A stretch of 64,000 bases of DNA from Rhodospirillaceae bacterium. GTDB lineage: Bacteria; Pseudomonadota; Alphaproteobacteria; Rhodospirillales; UBA2165. The DNA lies in the NCBI GenBank assembly GCA_947467145.1, contig CANIGJ010000018.1, forward strand, positions 22,087 to 86,086, given 5' to 3'. The notes under the pieces were generated by a model, which saw only the letters and a program-made list of their open reading frames with translations, did not search any database and was not told where the DNA came from. The position numbers were made by a program, and so were the translations under genes. Of the stretch, positions 60,867 through 64,000 are shown piece after piece; position 1 is the stretch's first letter, and each line of letters begins with the position of its first letter.

Positions 60867-62117
60867 ATGAAGGTCCTTGTTCTCGGTGCCGGCGTCATCG
60901 GCGTGACGACGGCGTATTTCCTGAATCGCGCCGGCCATGAGGTCACGGTGGTCGATCGCCAGCCCGGCGCCGGCCTGGAGACCAGCTTCGCCAACGGCGG
61001 ACAGATCTCGGCATCGCATTCGATGCCGTGGTCGTCGCCCTCGGCCCCGTTCCTGATGCTGAAATGGCTCGGCCGCCGCGATGCGCCGCTGTTGTGGCGC
61101 TTGCGCGCCGATCCGGCACAGTGGTTCTGGGGGCTACGCTTCCTCGCCAATTGCACGCCCGGCCGCTCGACCGCCAATATGGAAAAGAACCTGGCGTTGG
61201 CGTTGCATAGCCGCGCGCTATTGAAAGAGATTCGCGCCGAAGCCGGCATCCGTTACGACGAACGCTCGCAAGGCATCCTGCAGATTTTCCGCAATGCCAT
61301 CCAGTTCGATGCCGCCGCCAAGGATGCCGAACGGATGACCAAGCTCGGCTGCCCCGAAACCGTTCTGGATCGCGACGGCTGCCTCACCCTTGAGCCGGCC
61401 TTGCGCGATACCGGCGAAACCATCGTCGGCGGTGTGCATGCGCCCGCTGACGAAACCGGCGATGCGCATACCTTCACGCATGCGCTCGCCCGCGTCGTCG
61501 CCGAACGCGGCGTCACCTTCAAATATGGCGTGACCATTAGTGGATTTGATACCGAACGCGGCGCCATTAGCCGTGTGCGTACCAATCAAGGTGAATTGAA
61601 AGCTGATGCTTATGTCATGGCGCTCGGCAGCTATAGCCAATTGTTGCTCCGCCCCCTCGGCATCGATCCGCACATCTTTCCGACCAAGGGCTATTCCGTC
61701 ACCGTGCCGACCGAGGGTCGCAATGGCGCGCCCACTGTCAGCATCACCGACGTCGATCACAAGATCGTCTATTCACGCCTCGGTGATCGCATGCGCGTTG
61801 CCGGCACGGCCGAATTCACCGGCTTCGATGCCACGCTGACCGAAGATCGCGCGCGCGTCATTCTCACCCACGCGCAGCAGCAGTTCCCCAATGCGGGCGA
61901 TTTCACTCAGGCCAAGTTGTGGACCGGTTTGCGGCCGTTGACGCCGGACGGCGTTCCCGTGCTCGGGCGTTCAAAGTTTTCGAACCTTTATCTCGACACC
62001 GGACACGGTACCTTGGGCTGGACCCACGCCGCCGGGTCCGGCCAAGTCGTCGCCGATCTGATCGACGGCAAAACGCCCATCCTCGATATGTCGCGCTACA
62101 GCGTGGATCGCTTCTAG
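60867..62117 (+). CDS. dadA: D-amino acid dehydrogenase small subunit-like FAD protein
   Basis: This is a DAO-superfamily flavoprotein of 416 residues. It opens with the FAD-binding VLGAGVIGVTTAYFLNRAGHEV (Gly7, Gly9, Gly12) and SFANGGQISASH. YVMALGSYS and GLRPLTPDGVPVLGRS plus TGHGTLGWTHAAGSG near the end are typical of DadA. It oxidises D-amino acids (often D-alanine) to keto acids with the quinone pool. The amidohydrolase gene follows after 6 bases. No alanine racemase gene is seen nearby. Confidence 0.9.
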   Translation: MKVLVLGAGVIGVTTAYFLNRAGHEVTVVDRQPGAGLETSFANGGQISASHSMPWSSPSAPFLMLKWLGRRDAPLLWRLRADPAQWFWGLRFLANCTPGRSTANMEKNLALALHSRALLKEIRAEAGIRYDERSQGILQIFRNAIQFDAAAKDAERMTKLGCPETVLDRDGCLTLEPALRDTGETIVGGVHAPADETGDAHTFTHALARVVAERGVTFKYGVTISGFDTERGAISRVRTNQGELKADAYVMALGSYSQLLLRPLGIDPHIFPTKGYSVTVPTEGRNGAPTVSITDVDHKIVYSRLGDRMRVAGTAEFTGFDATLTEDRARVILTHAQQQFPNAGDFTQAKLWTGLRPLTPDGVPVLGRSKFSNLYLDTGHGTLGWTHAAGSGQVVADLIDGKTPILDMSRYSVDRF

Positions 62118-62123
62118 GACGCC

Positions 62124-63812
62124 ATGGCGATGAGATTGGCGCCCGATCTCGTTGCCCATAACGGCAAAATCGTCACCGTCGATGCCTCGTTCCGCATTGC
62201 CGATGCGCTCGCCATCAAGGACGGACGCTTTATCGCCGTCGGCGGCGGGCCCGCTTTGCTCGACGCCGCCGATGCACAGACCACCATCATCGATCTCAAG
62301 GGCCGCACCGTCACACCCGGCCTGATCGACGGACACGCGCATCTCGACCGCGAAGGCTTGCGCGAGGTTTATCCGAGCCTTGCGGGTGCAAAGTCCATCG
62401 AAGACATCCTGCAGCGCATCGAGCAGTTGGTCGGGCGATCCAAACCCGGTGCATGGATCGTCACCATGCCCATCGGCGAGCCGCCATCCTATTGGAACGT
62501 TCCCAGCAGCCTTGCCGAGAAACGCTGGCCGACGCGGCACGACCTCGACAAGGTGTCGCCGAATAATCCGGTCTTCATTCGGCCCGTGTGGGGCTTCTGG
62601 CGACACGATTTTTCGCCGCTCGTTTCCATCGCCAATACGCGCGCGCTCGAAATTGCCGACATCGACCGCGACACCGAAGCCCCCGTCCCATCGATCACCA
62701 TCGAAAAAGATAGCGTGGGCGATCCGACCGGCGTGTTTGCGGAAAAGACGCTGCAGCCCATCGTCGAACTGACGCTTATGCGCTGTGTCGGCGGCTTCAC
62801 CCATAACGACCGCGTTGCAGGCTTGCGCCGTAGCCAGGAGGTCTATCACGCGACCGGCACGACATCGGTTTACGAGGGCCATGGCGTCGCCCCCGAAGTT
62901 CTGAGCGCCTATCAGCAGCTTCATGCCGCCGACCAGCTCACCATGCGATCCGATCTTGTGTTCAGCCCATCCTGGAGCTTGGCACCGGACGTTCCGATCC
63001 CCGCATTGCTGGCGACCTGGGCAAGCTGGATCGCGGGGCGCGGCCTCGGCGACGACATGCTGCGTATGGCTGGGCTGTTCTGCGAGGTCACCGCGAACGC
63101 CTCAGAGAACAGATTGCGCGCCACCGCGCATCCCTACACCGGCTGGGCAGGCTTTCATTACGATCAGCAATTACCGCCCAACAGATTGATCGAAGCGATG
63201 GTCGCCTGTGCGCGCAACGACATTCGCGTGGTGACATTGACGATGGAAATGCTGCCGCATATCGAAGCGGCGAATAAGATCGAGCCGATCCGCGACAAGC
63301 ACTGGGTGCTCAGTCATATCGGCATCATGAACGACGAACAGATCGCACGCGTGCGCGATCTCGGCCTCGTCACGTCGACCAACAGCAATCGTTATATCTA
63401 TCGCAGCGGATCGGGCTTCCTGAAACAGGTCGGTGAGGCGCGCGCGCAGGAAATCCTGCCGATGGCGAAATTGCGCGACGCCGGTATCAAGGTTTCGCTC
63501 GCTACCGACAACGTGCCGACGTCGCTCTTCCATCCGCTCTGGCAGGTCGTCGCGCGGCGCGACCGCGATACCGGATCGGTCATCGCGCCCGAGCAATGCG
63601 TCAGCCCCGCCGATGCGCTACGTAACGCCACTATCGATGGCGCGTATCTGTCGCTGAGCGAAAACGACAAAGGTTCCATCGAGGTCGGCAAACTCGGGGA
63701 TTTCGCCGTGCTTTCGGCCGATCCGCTCACCTGCCCCGAAGACGCTCTCAAAGACGTGAGCGCGGATATGACGGTCGTCGGCGGCCGCCTGGTCTACGAA
63801 AAATCTTCCTGA
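62124..63812 (+). CDS. Amidohydrolase family protein (YtcJ-like)
   Basis: This is a metal-dependent hydrolase of 562 residues. The HxH metal motif is in LIDGHAHLD (His71, His73). A further His is in HWVLSHIG and the Asp in SLATDNVPTS, so a metal centre is likely. The beta-sandwich with ALAIKDGRFIAVG and the C-terminal GKLGDFAVLSADPLTC are usual for the Amidohydro_3 group. No signal peptide is present. Read with dadA after a 6-base gap, it may release an amine or N-acyl substrate for it. The substrate is unknown. Confidence 0.87.
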   Translation: MAMRLAPDLVAHNGKIVTVDASFRIADALAIKDGRFIAVGGGPALLDAADAQTTIIDLKGRTVTPGLIDGHAHLDREGLREVYPSLAGAKSIEDILQRIEQLVGRSKPGAWIVTMPIGEPPSYWNVPSSLAEKRWPTRHDLDKVSPNNPVFIRPVWGFWRHDFSPLVSIANTRALEIADIDRDTEAPVPSITIEKDSVGDPTGVFAEKTLQPIVELTLMRCVGGFTHNDRVAGLRRSQEVYHATGTTSVYEGHGVAPEVLSAYQQLHAADQLTMRSDLVFSPSWSLAPDVPIPALLATWASWIAGRGLGDDMLRMAGLFCEVTANASENRLRATAHPYTGWAGFHYDQQLPPNRLIEAMVACARNDIRVVTLTMEMLPHIEAANKIEPIRDKHWVLSHIGIMNDEQIARVRDLGLVTSTNSNRYIYRSGSGFLKQVGEARAQEILPMAKLRDAGIKVSLATDNVPTSLFHPLWQVVARRDRDTGSVIAPEQCVSPADALRNATIDGAYLSLSENDKGSIEVGKLGDFAVLSADPLTCPEDALKDVSADMTVVGGRLVYEKSS

Positions 63813-63915
63813 CACCGCCCGGAATTTTTCCCTCACTCCTCCATTTATATTCCTAAGTGGATATAGACGCGCGATGGAATGTTCCTCGCGCTCATCCCCA
63901 AAAGGAGTGTGAGCC

Positions 63916-64000
63916 GTGTTAGGCTGGAAGATCGGAACCCGAAGTAAGCTGCTCGTCGCCGCGCTTGGGTTGCTTGCGCTGGCGGGCTGCGTCGCCCCCA
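63916..64000 (+). CDS. Lipoprotein, N-terminal part only (cut by window edge)
   Basis: A GTG start at 63916 with AAAGGAG eight bases upstream opens a reading frame that begins MLGWKIGTRSKLLVAALGLL and continues to a lipobox LAGC (Cys25) then VAP. It is a signal peptide II with a positively charged n-region, so the product is a lipid-anchored protein sorted by the LolCDE system. The 103 bases upstream hold only an imperfect TATATTCC/GGATATA repeat. The family cannot be named from 28 codons. Confidence 0.72.
   Translation, partial: MLGWKIGTRSKLLVAALGLLALAGCVAP

Noticed and set aside
63813..63915. TATATTCC/GGATATA repeat as operator
   Set aside because: The half-sites do not match exactly and lie in an AT-rich tract. 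It is too weak to call.

Overview
The window is GC-rich chromosomal DNA from an alphaproteobacterium. The order Rhodospirillales or a near relative is an inference from gene order and content; no rRNA is present to place it. Almost all of it is one long conserved alphaproteobacterial backbone, read mainly from the minus strand. In transcription order from the right the backbone runs tRNA-Leu, tig, clpP, clpX, lon, hup, tRNA-Val, [insertion], tRNA-Asp, nuoA to nuoN, birA, coaX, rnj, DUF1467, [insertion], proS, lolC, lolD, [insertion], dnaE, [insertion], rpsB, tsf, pyrH, frr, uppS, cdsA, dxr. dxr is cut by the left edge. No transposase, integrase, CRISPR array or rRNA operon was found.

Layout. 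1-5342: translation and envelope-precursor operon (rpsB-tsf-pyrH-frr-uppS-cdsA-dxr). 5523-7145: a plus-strand FAD oxidoreductase that runs tail to tail into dnaE. 7132-16973: dnaE, a tannase-family esterase, a MetE-like protein, lolD, lolC and an archaeal/eukaryotic-type proS. 17058-19597: an internally duplicated Ala-rich exported protein, DNA glycosylase Tag and a DUF1467 protein. 19617-22862: rnj-coaX-birA. 22859-37091: a complete 14-gene respiratory complex I operon, tightly packed with many ATGA/TGATG overlaps, with tRNA-Asp just upstream.

37354-49328 is the most unusual part: about 12 kb of accessory genes between tRNA-Asp and tRNA-Val, which lie close together in the usual alphaproteobacterial arrangement. 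It carries an EF-hand protein, an enolase-superfamily enzyme, a bacterial pentameric ligand-gated ion channel, a flavin monooxygenase-like protein with an alpha/beta hydrolase, a TetR regulator with a clear palindromic operator divergent from an RND efflux pump, a solute-binding-like protein without a signal peptide, a DUF2189 membrane protein and a 56-residue ORF preceded by another 24-bp palindrome.

49434-57096 is the protein quality-control block (HU, Lon, ClpX, ClpP, trigger factor) with three good intrinsic terminators. 57134-64000 holds malonyl-CoA decarboxylase, an NAD(P)H-hydrate repair enzyme with an FMN reductase, and a plus-strand dadA-amidohydrolase pair. A GTG-started lipoprotein is cut by the right edge.

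Points to follow first: the ion channel, the archaeal-type ProRS in the normal proS locus, the exact 170-residue tandem duplication, the His-rich segments in NuoL and trigger factor, and the two 24-bp palindromes.
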